This document shows positions 10,364-23,800 of a stretch of 64,000 nucleotides of DNA, piece by piece. How positions within the stretch are numbered: position 1 is the first letter of the stretch; each line of letters opens with the position of its first letter. The notes under the pieces are model-generated. The model was not told the origin of the DNA, did no database searches, and saw only the letters and a list, made by a program, of their open reading frames with translations. Origin of the DNA: Hyposmocoma kahamanoa (taxonomy: Eukaryota; Arthropoda; Insecta; Lepidoptera; Cosmopterigidae); contig NW_020653719.1 in assembly GCF_003589595.1 (NCBI RefSeq), positions 1,021,975-1,085,974 on the forward strand. The letters run 5' to 3'. A program made the position numbers and the translations under genes.

Positions 10364-10639
10364 AACGTGGCATTAATTTCTAAATCTAAGAGGGCCTACA
10401 CAAGTGGCAATCGCTCCCAATCTATTCCATTTCTACAATCGTTAATGATTAAACGAAAACGATAGTAGATTGATAGCCAAAGTTACAAGAGCCTGACGAT
10501 TGCTCATTATATTCGATAATTCGTTAAAAATCAAAATATAGTCTACGGTTTCGACGGCAAACCTCACTTTGAATTTGACAAGTAGTCGATGTTCATAACA
10601 AAACGCGCGGCGTTGAAGTGGAATAAACAATCTGTACAA

Positions 10640-11867
10640 CGCAATCATCAGAAGTCATTTTGATTATGGCGGCTTCCTTCTGGAACCATGCAACAAAATA
10701 GCCTTGGCTAAGATGTACAGAATCCAGGCAAGATGCCTGAGAATAATCACAGGTGCCATGAAATCCTCACCAACAAACGCTCTTCAAATCGAATGTCTGG
10801 AGCCCCCTCTACATCTACGTAGACAATCCCTTGCTAATAGATTCCTTTTCAAGATCTTTCAATATTCTTCTCACCCTTCGATTCCCGTATTGCAATCCTT
10901 GTCGGAGATTATCCCTTCCTCCAATTATTGGTCACACAAGAAACCTCCCCTTCTTATCAACAGTTTTAACAAAATTTCCAATCTCCCCTTCCCTATTTCC
11001 CAAAATTATATGAACCCGTTGTTTGAAACTGATTTTAAATGTTTAACGTTTCGCCCAACAGTCTATCTTAGTTTTGGCATCATGAAAGATACCCCTAGAG
11101 CAAACCAAGTCTTCAACGATATAGTTGAGAGAGAATGGCGTGACTGGACTACTGTTTTTACCGACGCTTCAAAATTACACGAACATGGCGACTTGGTTGC
11201 CGCGGTTTGGATCCCCCAGTTTCATTGTCGTACTCAGTTTTAAATCCCCCTATATGAATTGGGTCTTTTCGGGAGAGGCTATTGCAATACTCGAAGCTAT
11301 ACATACTATATTATTGAGTCCCATAAAATTAATAAATGCTTGGTTTTCTCAGACTCACTAAGTTGCCTCCAAGACATTATTAAGCTACCGTTTCATTCCA
11401 AAGACAATTTCTTTATCACCCTCCAAATTAAGGAAGCTCTGTACCGATGTCATTGTGCGGGAATTGAGGTAACTCTGGCCTGGATTCCCGGTCACAGTGG
11501 GATCAGTGGCAACGAAGCAGTAGACGCCTTTGCAAAGGATGCGACAAGAATTGGCGTATGCAAATACTGTAAGTGCTTTCCCAGAGATCTGCTCGCCATG
11601 ACCAAACCCCAAATGCTAGCCTCCTGGTCGGTCCTTTGGCAGGAATCACGACAAACTGTTGGTAGACACTATGGTAACCTCCAACCAAATCTACCCACTA
11701 AACCCTGGTTTTTTAAACGTCGTGAAAACATCACTTCCACTATTTTTCGTTTGCGCTTAGGCCATGTTTGCACCCCTGTATTTTTGCGTAAAATCAGAGT
11801 CCGAGATCATTCTCTGTGCGGTAACAAGCACTTTAACATGCAATTAGTTCCATCACGCCACTGCTAG
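10640..11867 (+). pseudogene. Decayed non-LTR retrotransposon (end of RT, RNase H)
   Basis: The copy is 5' truncated. It begins in the RT C-terminal region (RSHFDYGGFLLEPCNKIALA), continues as MYRIQARCLRIITGAM..., and then an RNase H domain: FTDAS (first Asp), SGEAIAILEA (Glu), FSDSLSCLQDI (second Asp) and WIPGHSGISGNEAVDAFAK (His and final Asp). The Glu segment is in another frame (about 11215-11340), so two compensating frameshifts exist. The C-terminal knuckle is broken after RVRDHSLC. This is an I/R1-type LINE; no intact ORF remains. Confidence 0.85.
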
Positions 11868-14080
11868 ATGGCATAAGTTGTACTCTGAAACGCGCTATCG
11901 TTTTGTTAACTTCAATAGAATAAAGTTATCTCATATAAATATAATTGTTAGTGCTTTCTGCCTCTGTAGCGTTTATACTGCACTGAATGGTACTCGAGTG
12001 TTGAGAAGATTCCGTCCTATTTCTGCTACTCTAAGGTTCGGCACTGTTCTGTTTGATTTCACGCCAGTGAGACATACTGTTAGGTCCATAATCCCGCGTA
12101 AATTTACCCTTTTTGACATTTGAAAACATAAATCTTCAGTAAAATAATAAAAATGAAGTACCTCTCAATTTTTCATTCTTTTTTTTCTTTTTTTTCAATC
12201 GGACATTTCGAATAACAAATAAATATTTTATTGAATCTAGAGTGGCTTTGTGACTTGAAGTAAATTAATTTGCTCTTGGATTAAATATTTCTGTCTTATA
12301 ACTAAAATACACTTTTGAGACATTACTATTATCAAGTAATTATTCTCTAGCGTCTATAGGGAGAGGATCGTTTTGTTGGATTTAATAAATTTGTCTTCAT
12401 AAAAAGAATTTTGTCTTTTTCTAAGTAATCTGTTTTTACCGTGTACTCTTTCGACATTTTCGCTAAAACATAATATAAAACTCCCACTAGACAGTTTTAC
12501 ATTACATTACTTATTAATTATTATTTACGTACGAATTTCAAATTACTCTTATGTAAAACTGCATTAAAAATGTTTTCCTCACTTTTGTTCAATAATTATA
12601 TACTAAAAACGTTTTTCTTTTTATTATTTCTGTTTATATCGTTTGTCGCGCTCAATTTTTAATTTGATAAAGTTACCAAGCAGAATTGTAAAAATGTTTT
12701 AAAATCAGCTGTGATCTCGTAGCCATTGGCACTGCGATATTCGTTATCGCCAATTGGTCGCTGCGCGAGTGGTGTGATAAAAATGTGAAGTCGCGGTGCT
12801 CGCCATGTTAGCTATTGTGACAAAATTTTAAAATGGCAGTTTTATCACTCGAATTTGACTGCTAAATGTCGATATAATAGTTTTATCGCGCTGGCATGCT
12901 ACTGGGGCTGAAATAGGGAGAAGTGCGTAGCATAAAGAAACAACAGGTAATTTCGTAAATATATATTTAAATTTTATATCTTCCATCAATACATACGACA
13001 CTTACACATTCAAAATTTCGCCATAACTACAATAGGTCTCACTTAATAATGGCTTTCCCTTACACAGATATTCTAGTATTACCTGATATGATTTATACAA
13101 TGGTTTGAAGTATAATAAAGTACAAAGAAAGACTAAAACTTACTTCATTTGCTAGACCTACTGATCATAAAATTGGTAAGGCAGGGAAGACATTGCAATA
13201 CAATTCTGTGTTAAAAGAAATCTTGAGAAAAACAGCACCGATACTGTACTTCTTAAAATTAAAATAGTCTCAAAGATTATTTTGAAGTTGCACTTAGTTT
13301 TGAGCGTGTACGAAGTTTTACTTATCCCGAACATGCTAAAAACTTTTTGCCACCCCTCGTACATTGCATGTTTGTATTGAATATAAAAAGTATGGTATTG
13401 ATGGAGGAGAAATATTTTAAAAAATAAAACTTATCGAAATATCTTCGGTGTACGCTAGGAGCTATAAAAATTGAAAATAATACAACTAATTAATTTCATA
13501 ACTAGTAAGACATTACAATCCCTTACCACGAGATCAGCGACAAGATGATGTAACCCGGTGTTGTTTCGCAATTTTTAATAACTTTACTCACATTGCTGAA
13601 TTAATAAATTCTTAGTACAGGGTGATAGAAACAGACTATTGCTCGCTTCGAATCTCAACAAAAGCTTTTTTTTAAATTAAAGAATATTTCGAAAAAGATA
13701 TCAGAAGTCCCTTTGGTAATTTCACGACATTCTTACCAATTGGTGGGAATTTTTGATTTAAAAATCTTTGGACTTTTCTGCATTTTAAATATTCAATAAT
13801 CGGTTCATGTCCGTCACAATCTAACTATTATATGCATTAATTTAACCGCATATTGCAACAATATGCGAATTAAACATACAACACTTAAGACCTACTATAA
13901 TATAATACCTAATTATTTTATAAAGTAACAAAATTAACTTATATTTACAATTATCATTAAAATTATAGCAGAATTTTACTATTTTAGCACTAATTATCAT
14001 TTCGTCAGTTTTTTGTTTCATTGCCAATTTAGAATCTTAACAACGGCCCCTAGACTTTGTGTGAGAAATAATTTCAATAA
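11868..14080. other. Intergenic DNA downstream of pnt
   Basis: Mostly AT-rich. A patch at about 12715-12925 is richer in GC, with several ttttatcgc/ttttatcac words, possibly an old MITE. No coding signal. The far 3' UTR of pnt may extend here. Confidence 0.4.
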
Positions 14081-14821
14081 GTCGACTAAAAGTGCCTTTT
14101 TAATACTGGAGTTTGCACAAATACAGTGAAATAAATGGATTTCTTTACTTAATAATAATAATAATAAGTGATAAGGCACCTTTGGTTTGGATACTTTTAA
14201 TGCGTATGTGAAAAATGAAATTTAGCAAACAGAGGTAAATGCATCTGCAAGGCGATTGCGTTTAAAAGGGGTTACATAAGAAAACCCCGACGAATTCATC
14301 TTGGATGGCTTCCATTCGCAGGAGCACTCAACATTTTTTTTAAAACACAACTAACCCTTAGATGCTACTCAGGTTGACTATATGAAGATTGCATAAAACG
14401 AAGGTTACGTTAGTATTGTTAAATCGACTGGTGGCTTTGCATGAGATCAAATCCGACGTAAGGAAGTTCTTTCTCAAATACAAGTGTTAGGTTTATATTA
14501 CAGTACAAGTACATTTTGACTATCATCTGACTACAATTAGCCACCGTTTGACTCTACAAAAAACGAATGTTGCCAGACCATTCGTTTAAAAAAGAAATTG
14601 CGATATAAATATCGTTTGTTTGAAAAAGGTGTGGTATCTCTATTTTTGTGACTGTCAGTTATAATAAAAAAAAAGAATAAAAGTTCAAATTAAGAACTTC
14701 GAAATAGTTTTTTTTTACGTATGGACTGCTAAATGGCAATTGCCAGCGTGTGGTACTAAAGTCGAATAAGGGCGACCACGTGTGTAGAGAGTGAGTCGCG
14801 ATCGAGCAACGTGAGTTGAGT
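14081..14821 (-). other. pnt: Probable pnt 3' UTR (end not determined)
   Basis: This lies immediately after the pnt stop. ATTAAA-type signals occur on the minus strand at about 14097-14102 and 14199-14204, but no AATAAA was seen nearby, so the end is a guess. The first ~160 bases (14655-14815) are repeated in an upstream pnt intron at about 16300-16435. Confidence 0.4.
14655..14815. repeat. Sequence block repeated at 16300-16435
   Basis: Shared words are agaataaaagttcaaatta, gtgtggtactaaagtcgaat and agggcgaYcac. The copy ends about seven bases from the pnt stop codon. Confidence 0.7.
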
Positions 14822-14885
14822 TCAGTCGTCGTCTTTTTTCTCCATCTTGGGCTCGTACATTGCGTGCAATTGTTCGGGTGAGATC
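14822..14885 (-). CDS. pnt: pnt last exon (C-terminal tail, stop)
   Basis: The acceptor is TTTGCAG and the stop TGA is at 14822-14824. It encodes [20 protein letters not shown], matching the tail of Pointed proteins (PEELHA...EKK). Confidence 0.9.
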
Positions 14886-17800
14886 CTGCAAAGGCAATAT
14901 AACATTAAAGTCCTGTTTATATAAAACTATAATTAAAAAAATATGCGATATATAACTACAAAAGTAAGTGTATTTTAGTACTGCCACCTTACCTATTTCT
15001 GCCGCCAAGCAATTATGTCAGCATTACTGTGTGAAATTACAGGCACATGGGAACTTGTCAAGTTATGTCTCAGGGTGACTGGCGCAGTGGCAGTGACCCT
15101 CCAATCTAGCTCTGAGTGACATTGCAACTGCTATGGATAGGCGTGTAGCTTACCATCAGCCGCATGACTTGTTCGTCCCGTCACTAGATACTATAAAAAA
15201 ATATCAAAAACAATAACTGACCCGAGCAAGCTCTGCAAATCGCAGACGAAGCGGTACACGTAGCGCTTTCCAGCGGTCTTGTGGATGATGTTTTTGTCGT
15301 AGTAGTAGCGTAGGCCGCGCGACAGCTTCTCGTAGTTCATCTTAGGCTTGTTCTTGCGGATACCCCAGCGACGAGCGACCTGTACACAATATAGATTGAT
15401 AAGTCTTAAGTCGAAAAGTACGAGTGCTACGTACATGTCATAGTAATATTTGTGTAGTTGTGTACGCATCTAATGTTATTTATTAGTAGGTTGTTCTCTT
15501 GTTTTATTCAATACAAAGAGTTAAAGTCATGTAAAGAATGCAAAGTGTAAGAATTGGTGAGGGACCGATTATCGAGTAAGACCGATGATCGAGTAAGACC
15601 GACTGTACAGTATTTCATCTAGTTATTTATAGTCTTAGACATAAAATTGTAAAGGGAACTTGTACAAACCTCATCGGGGTCAGTAAGTTTGAACTCCCAG
15701 CCGTCGCCAGTCCAGGAGATGAATCCCTGACAGCTCTTGTCGGTGAGGAGCTCCAGGAGGAATTGCCACAACTGAATCGGCCCTGAACCTGCAAGGGTAG
15801 TACCGTTGCTTTACGATATAATGCAAATTCGTTACTATAGTTTACGCTATGAATTTATATAGAACGCAAAAGACCTGCATATCAACGTGATCTGCGATTT
15901 CTAATTTAGTTTTAAGTTTGGATTGAATTCTTGAAAACAAACAATTGTTTAGTTTCTACAAGAGGAATGGTGTTACTCTGGGTTACATAGAACTGTTAGA
16001 AAGATAAAAACCGCAGTGCCTTACGGCGTACAAAATAAACGTATGATGTCGAGAGTTGCCGCATCGACCAATTGCAGCAGACTGCATACAAGACAGCAGT
16101 GCCTTGTTTAACTCACTGTTATCTGGTGATAATCTGTAACTGTCAATATCTGTCAAATCTGTAACAGTCTGCAATCTATAACTGCGGAATTTGAATTTCG
16201 AATTTACTGCCATCGTTTAATAAATATTCCTTATAAAGACAATGTTTGGTCTGAAAATTCGTTTGGCCAAATACATGTGATTTGATAGAGATGATCAGAG
16301 TATAGTGAAAAAAAAGAATAAAAGTTCAAATTAAGAAATTCGCTGTGGTTTTTTTTAGTTACGTTAGCTAAGTGGTAGTGTGTGGTACTAAAGTCGAATG
16401 AGGGCGATCACTTGTGTTGCGAGCAATGTAATTGATTATCTAATTCTATTAACATATCTACATGTAGTAATATTCATCAATTATAATACGAAATATCCAT
16501 TCGATCATAAAATAATTTAATAAAAAAAAAATAATAAAAAAATTTATGCCAACATTATTCAGTAGGGAAAATTATAATACAACTGAATAAGTGTTGTCGA
16601 AGATAGTTTTTATTGTAATTTTTGCTACTTGTGTACATGTCAAACATACCGGTAAAACATGGTCCGGAAGCGGGGTAAGCGAGTTTGTCCTGTGGGATGA
16701 GCGCATGTTGCTCGCTTGGCCATTCGCCCCATTCGGCGCACGCGCCGCCGTATTCCGCCGCGTACCCTTCGCCGTAGCCTTCGCCGCCGTACCTGCTTCC
16801 CGCGCCTGTCGATAAATAAACTTATTGTTATTTTGATAAACAAATTATAAATTAAGAAACAACATTAATGATCATTATTCATAACGTAAACGTTAAAAAC
16901 TTAATAGATAACTTAAACGTTTATTTAGGAAATGAAACTATTTTTCTGGATTTAAATCGCGTATATTTGTTTTTTCAAACAAACCGACCTTTCGGGCCCT
17001 TTACAGGTTCCATGGTCACGGTTGACTGAGGTGGTACAGTCTTCAACCAGTTAAGTCTAATATTAATGCAAACCACCCTATTTTTCATTATAGTTACAAT
17101 AGTTATTAATTAAATACATTATATACAAACGCTACATTAAGTTTTACAAATTATTTTATTGAATGAATTTTTATTAAGTTCAATATATTATTATATTGAA
17201 TTCGGATTGGCAAATCGGAAGTACTGCCATCTAACTATTTCTGCCCCCAAGCAGTACTGTTAGCATTACTGCGTTCCAGTTTAGAAGGGTAAGAGTGCTG
17301 GTGAAATTACAGGCAGATTGGACTTTTCAACTTATGTACCAGGGTGATAGGCGCAGTGGCAGTGATTTAAGATCTTTGCGATTTAAAGCTCTAAGTGGCA
17401 CTTCGACAGGCGCACGACTTGTTCGTCACGACACTAAGGTATTATAAAAAAAAAAATGCATGCGCACACAGCGGTAACCTTCAACATTCCTCTATTCAGA
17501 TCAGTCGCAATGTTAAGGGTAAAAGCCAGCCGAAGCATCCCGAAGACTGTCGAGACATACCGGAGGCTGTCTGCTTAGTATACCTAAGTTTACCGCAGCT
17601 ATGTTTTCGTAGCTACGACCACTATCATTAAAATTTCAATTCTCAAGTTTTTCATGACGAAAAATAAATAATACAAACTGTCTTGATTGATTGTCACGTT
17701 GTGAATTAGGAATTATAGTTTAGTGTCAAGTGTTAGTGTCTCTGTGATAATTTCATGAAATAAACATCGTGTCTTGTCTTTTTAAGTAACGACAAATTAT

Positions 17801-20800
17801 TAAATAAGTTATACTTAACCTTTAATCATCACCAATCAATATTTAGACAATAAGTTCGAAAATAATATTGTTTCCATTGCGTCCGAGTAAATATTTTGAG
17901 ATTGCTCAATTTGACTTATGAACAATTTTACTTTATTATCAAAGTAGCGTCATAGTACGAATTCAGTGAAAGAATATTCACAAAACTGCCAATAAAACAT
18001 CATAGTTTTACATTGTTATTGTGGTTACTTTAACGCGTCATGGTACGAAAAGTCAATGTAATGTTAAAGTAATGTTTGTAAATGTTTAGTAAATGTTTTA
18101 AGAGGTTGTGGTAGGGCCCCGTGTCTTACGCTGACCTATAATGGGTTTTATTTATTGTAAGCATCTTTGATGACAAAAAGAATAATTACAGTTTTCGAAA
18201 ATAAAGTGCAATTAACTGGCACCAATTAAGGAGTCCATGTAATATCCAAGCTGTGAGAGAAACTTGACGCTGAAAATTAATAATGGCGGGCAGATGAAAG
18301 ATCTTGAAACTGAATACATTCGTTAATTTAACACTTGTCTCGGGTACCTATATTTGGCGATCTCTATAATGAGTTGAAACAGTTTATCTCGCGTACTTTC
18401 TAAGCTGTGGCACTGTAGCCGATTATGCTCAATTATGTTCTTTACCGTAAGACGCGTCTCGCATACCTTGAGCTCTGTGGGAACCATCACTCTGGTCTAG
18501 ACTCATTCAGTTGTCATTTTTAGACTCGTGGATAAGTTGTAACTGAGCGGCGGATTCACGGACACGACTGGGACATTCCAGAAGGGTACCTATTCTCTAG
18601 ACAATCATGTTTAGTGTACAGAAGTATAAATCTTACCTCTGGGATACGGCTTCGTGTACCCATGCGCTTGGTACTTGTGCTCAGTATGCGTGAGCAGCGG
18701 TTGCGTATGCGCGTGCGCGTGGTGGTAGTAGTCGTCGAGGTAGGGCTGTGCGGAGGCGGCAGGGGGCGCAGGCGGATACTCCGGCTGGTAGTACTCGTCA
18801 AGAGGGGACGGAGCCGCTGGTGCCGGCGCCGACGCTGGTGCCGCTGCGCCGCCGCCGCTTTCTGTGTAACCGTACGCGTTCGGTTCTCGAGGACCGCCTG
18901 TTGTGTAGCCTCCTATAAACAAAAGAAAGAAAAACATAACAAAAATTGCCTCTAACTCATTATGTTTTAATAACTAAAGTTTACCAGTTTATCTACAGCT
19001 TATTTCTATCGAAGTGAGCGGTCGGTAAGGAAAAAGAAGCTCTTCCTAATTTTAATCTAATGGTGTTGTACATTATGACGTCCGTCATTACTACTGAAAT
19101 CCAATATACCCAAAAGTGAGTTCAAAGACAAACTCCAGCCAAAAATCCCAAAAAAAATCAGGCCAACATATGCGACGGTGGCGCGGGCGCAGGCGCAGGC
19201 GGCGCGGCGCTCGGGTACCGAAGCGCGACCGTCGCGGTTCACGGCGCGCCCTTTGTTCTGCGTGTGTTGCCGGACCCACACTCCCCCGTTCCTCACCACG
19301 CTCCCCGCAACACTCGCACGTTTGGTGGTAGTGATTCCATGTTCATTTGTTGAGTTTGCAAAAGCATTCAATAGAATACGAAAGTAGATACTTAGAATCT
19401 TCCAATGGACGCACATATTTATTCACATTTCTAACTAAGATCAAAAAGTACATACACACAGCGGTAAAATGCATTTCTAATTCAAATTTTATAATTACAT
19501 CACTTAGAGTGGTGCATTGACCTGTCCCATAAGCTGGTATTTCGGTTAATACAAAAGACATCAACGCAGCCGATGACCGATATATGTATGTATTATTATT
19601 ACCTACAATAGTGAATGCTACAAATAACGTGTTGAAAAATCATATTATATTAGAATAATAAAAATAACTATTCTACATTTTTCCACATTTCACAGAGACA
19701 CTTGTCAAAAGTTGAAGATACTGAATTCTAATAACAGAATTTGTTAAAATAAACAAGCCAAGCAGGGTTTAGGAAATTATATTTAGAAATGTTTGAACAA
19801 TATTATTTTATAATTCATACTAAATAAAACATTAAAAGGTATATCTAAACGTAGGACATATATATCGAATTATAATTTTCCCTAATATTTCAAATACTCG
19901 AAATTTTTCGAAAAATTTCCAGTATTTGAAATTTTAGGGAAAATTACCCATGTAATTAATATATCGACTGTGAACTGGCAATCGGTACTCTCCATCTTGA
20001 CAACTTTACAAGTGAAGAAAAAATCGTGATTTATATAGCAGCTGGTTTATTAAATAAAAATATGTATTTTTTAAATATTTTTATTACACATGGTATGTAC
20101 ACTACGTATTTTTATATAATAAACCAGATGCTATATAAATGACGCAAAAACTTTTTTCTTCACCTGTAATATTGTCAAAATTGAGATAGTACCGGTTGCC
20201 AGTTCACTGTCGGTATAATGATGTTAATTAATGAAGAATCCTTGTTGATCTTAAAAATGGTATTAATTTCGTTTACTTGATTACAAAATGAAATACGCTT
20301 GCTTTTGACAATGCCTTGATTGCAAATGTGTAGAAATTATAATTAAACATAAAAATGCTGTCCCGGTGATATACTTAATGTGCGGTATATATTAAACGTA
20401 ACCACCACAAATAACTTTCTGCGTGTCAAGGTAAGACCTATGTACAATATTCTTCAAGAACATTAACAAAACATAATAAACTATCATCATAGTTAGTGCG
20501 TAATAAAAATATCGAACTCCGAGCTCGTAAATAAAGACCAAGTGGCCATATCGAACAATTTAACAATAGAGTACAGTAGCTATACATCTGCTATATAATA
20601 GCTGTATGTATGTAGGTAGTCGGGGTCAGCAATCGCTTATTGTCTGACCATCGTGATGTTTCTCCGTCTATCGACCTAGCACGTGAATGGTGTGCATTAT
20701 TTTCATCGCAGACTCTAATAAGGCTGCGATAAGGTTGAAACTGCTCTGATTTGTTGTTATATTAATGTACCTAATGTAAGATATTTTTCAATTGTCATTA

Positions 20801-23800
20801 ATGTTGTTATAATTGTAAAGGTTTCTGTTAAAATGTTGCAAAATTGCGGTTAGATAAGTAACTAAAAGTAACTAACTATTTTTGTTTATAAACGATTTCG
20901 TTCTTCTAGTCTTTGCTAAGTTTCTGATTTATTTATTTTTATTACTTTTCTTTAGACAATCACTAAGTCTGAACAGACTATTGTCTGTAATCTTTCTTTA
21001 CTTTCTTTCTCTTTTCTTGATTCCTTCATACGAAGTATCAAGGACCACTTCAGTAACTCCTTGTGCTTTTCTCCCCATCCTTTATTTTTTTCCTGTATTA
21101 TTATTATTTTTTCAAAAGTATACCTACAAGTAATTAAAAAAATATATTTTTATTATATCAATTGACGGGACGAACAAGTCGTGTACCTGATGATAAGCTA
21201 CACGTCTGTCTATAACAGCTGCAGTGCCATTCAGAGCTTTAAATCGCAAAGGTCTGAGGGGCACTACCACTGCGCCCGTCATCTTGAGACATAAGTCGAC
21301 AAGTCCCATGTCCCTGTAATTTCATTTCACCACCCTTAACCCTCAAAACCAGAAGACAGTAATGCTGACATTACTGCTTGGCGGCAGAAATAGACAAGGT
21401 GGCAGGACTTCCCTGGACGAACACTTTCACAAGGAGGGCTAGTGCTGCTTACATATATTATATTTATATGTATTTATAAGTAACCAATAAGTAGTGTATT
21501 TTGCATCTTCAAAACTTAGAATAATAACGCATAAAAACCTAGTACGCACACACTAAGTGAGGCAAATTGTAGCGCTCCCAATGGGCCTACACGAGCGGGC
21601 GGGCCGACAGTGCTCAAGGTCAACTTGCACCGCGAACAGCTCAAGAATTTTAGCTAAAAATGACGAAGTGTGCGTAAATGTGTGTAAAAATACGTCAGAC
21701 AAACATAAAATAGATACTAACATCACATTCCACAAGGTATTAACGCGGTTCAACTCGTATTTTTATACAAAATATTTACTAAAACCGAAAATTTATTTCG
21801 TTGCAATAAGACACGAAAATGTTGCCTTCTCCTCCTAAGATCTTATAAATCCTCTGAGATCTTAGAGGATGGAACAATAGTCTAAGATCGTAAACGTAGA
21901 TGTCGAGTACCTACGTTTGTCACCTTTTCCATTAAAACAAGGAAAGCTACTAAATATATAAAGAGGCTATATGGTAGAACCTTTGCCTACCCAAACAAAT
22001 GGGTGAGTTTGAAAACAAACATAAAAATCGACTTTAAACGAAAAAAAAAATAGGAGTAATTGTGATAGCTGTACAATATAGTTATAGTATAGTGGTATTA
22101 GTTTAGACTATGGAATTCCTTTATTTTTTTCATTCCTCTAAGGGTATTAGAGAGACCCAAGGCTCAATTTATATTGCGGAACGAAACGGTGGCTAATTTT
22201 TGTAACAATATTGTACATAGCATAACGAACTTTATACCCAAGAGCGAGTGTGTCGGTCGCTTATACACCACAAACACAAACACAAAATCATAAATGCAAC
22301 CACAAATTATTCTGTAAACACATAAGTATAGTTGTATTTGTGTGTTTGCATAATATGCAAACTCTCTCTGAGCTCTCGCTAATACCACAATAAGATTGTA
22401 CATTAGCTTCTTTTATACTTAAATTATTGTTAAGTCAATTCAAATCACTTCACGGTTTCATTGGTTTTTTGGAGCAGGTGGGATACGTACCATGCAGTGC
22501 ATGCAAGTGACAGTTGGGGAATGTCGTTGACCGTCCGTCACTGTCCGTGACACGTTCTCATGGTCTGTGGCAGATTGGTTTTTTTATTGACGGTTTTGGT
22601 CACGCGACCTTTTTTTGGTGTTACGTTCATACATACTTTATTTCGTGGGTAATAAGGTTGCAAGTTTAGACAAATACTGTCTGTTTATGTTAAAAAACGT
22701 AGATGTTTCTAACACACTTTTCTGGCTTTATCAATCAAATTCATATCTATAGTCTGTCTGCAGTGTTAATAAATAAATGAGATATTTACAGATAAACTAA
22801 CGGGTGTTCTGCGCAGTGGCAGTGCCCCTCAGATCTTTGGGATTTAAAGCACTGAGTGGCAGTTATGAATAGGCGTGTCGCTTGCCTCCAGGTGCACGAC
22901 TTGTTCGCCCGATCAGTTGGTATCATAAAAAAAATAAGTCGATCTTAAAATTGAAGTTTTTTTTGTAGAGTTTTAACGGTTTTGTTATAAAGTCATAGGT
23001 ATAGCCTAGTCTTTATTTCTTTTCGCCATTTTGGTTTCACTTTTCATTTAGGTTTTCAGTGTTCAAATGACATCAAAAGTGGACATTATGTGACTGTAAA
23101 TGGCTTCATTAGTGTCTTCGTTTTTTAATGGAGACGGCAGGACGTGGGAAATGTCTTCTTCTTCTTCTTAGGTCTTCATTAAGCCATCTACTTGCAACAA
23201 CTGTTGAACGTTCAAGGGAGAACATTGTAGAATGAGATGATTGAAAGGAATGATATATCACCGAAGTTTTTAAAGGAAATTGGTAAAGTCAACATAAAGA
23301 GTTTTTATGGCTACAGATAACTGGATTTTCGTTGTTGGTACCTACGGGTACACTTAAGATTTAAATCCAATTCTATGCCGATTACGATCAGCACGGTCCA
23401 AAGTACAAAGTGTCAAGCTTGAAGTGATCTTGCCTGTACAATAAACGTCACAACAAAAAAGGTGTTGTTTACCTAATAATCAGCCTACTAGTTTCAACAA
23501 ATTAGTGTCAATAAAGCGGAAACACCATTTTCTTGCGTTACTAACAACAGATAAAGCAAAAAGAACAAAAGAACGTGAACAAATCACTAGGCTGTCGAGA
23601 CGACAAATTGAAATATTTTAATGAGCCACAACCGGATAATTACAATCCCTAGACAATAAATTTTACAAAAAGCATTTGGATTTAAGTTAAAACACGTAAA
23701 AATAACGTAAAAAGCTCCCCTGGGTTTGATCCCGTGACATTTAGTGAAAAAGTTTAGGGGCAAGGCAGTCAGCACGCCTAAGTCAGTGGCTTTGTTAAAA

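Noticed and set aside
13842..14027. Minus-strand frame after pnt considered as a small gene
   Set aside because: AT-rich, no domain, inside the probable pnt 3' UTR or downstream DNA.
16591..16843. Alternative frames over the pnt linker exon 16650-16805
   Set aside because: Not compatible with the phases of the neighbouring exons; the Tyr/Gly frame ending GPCFTG continues directly into the ETS domain.
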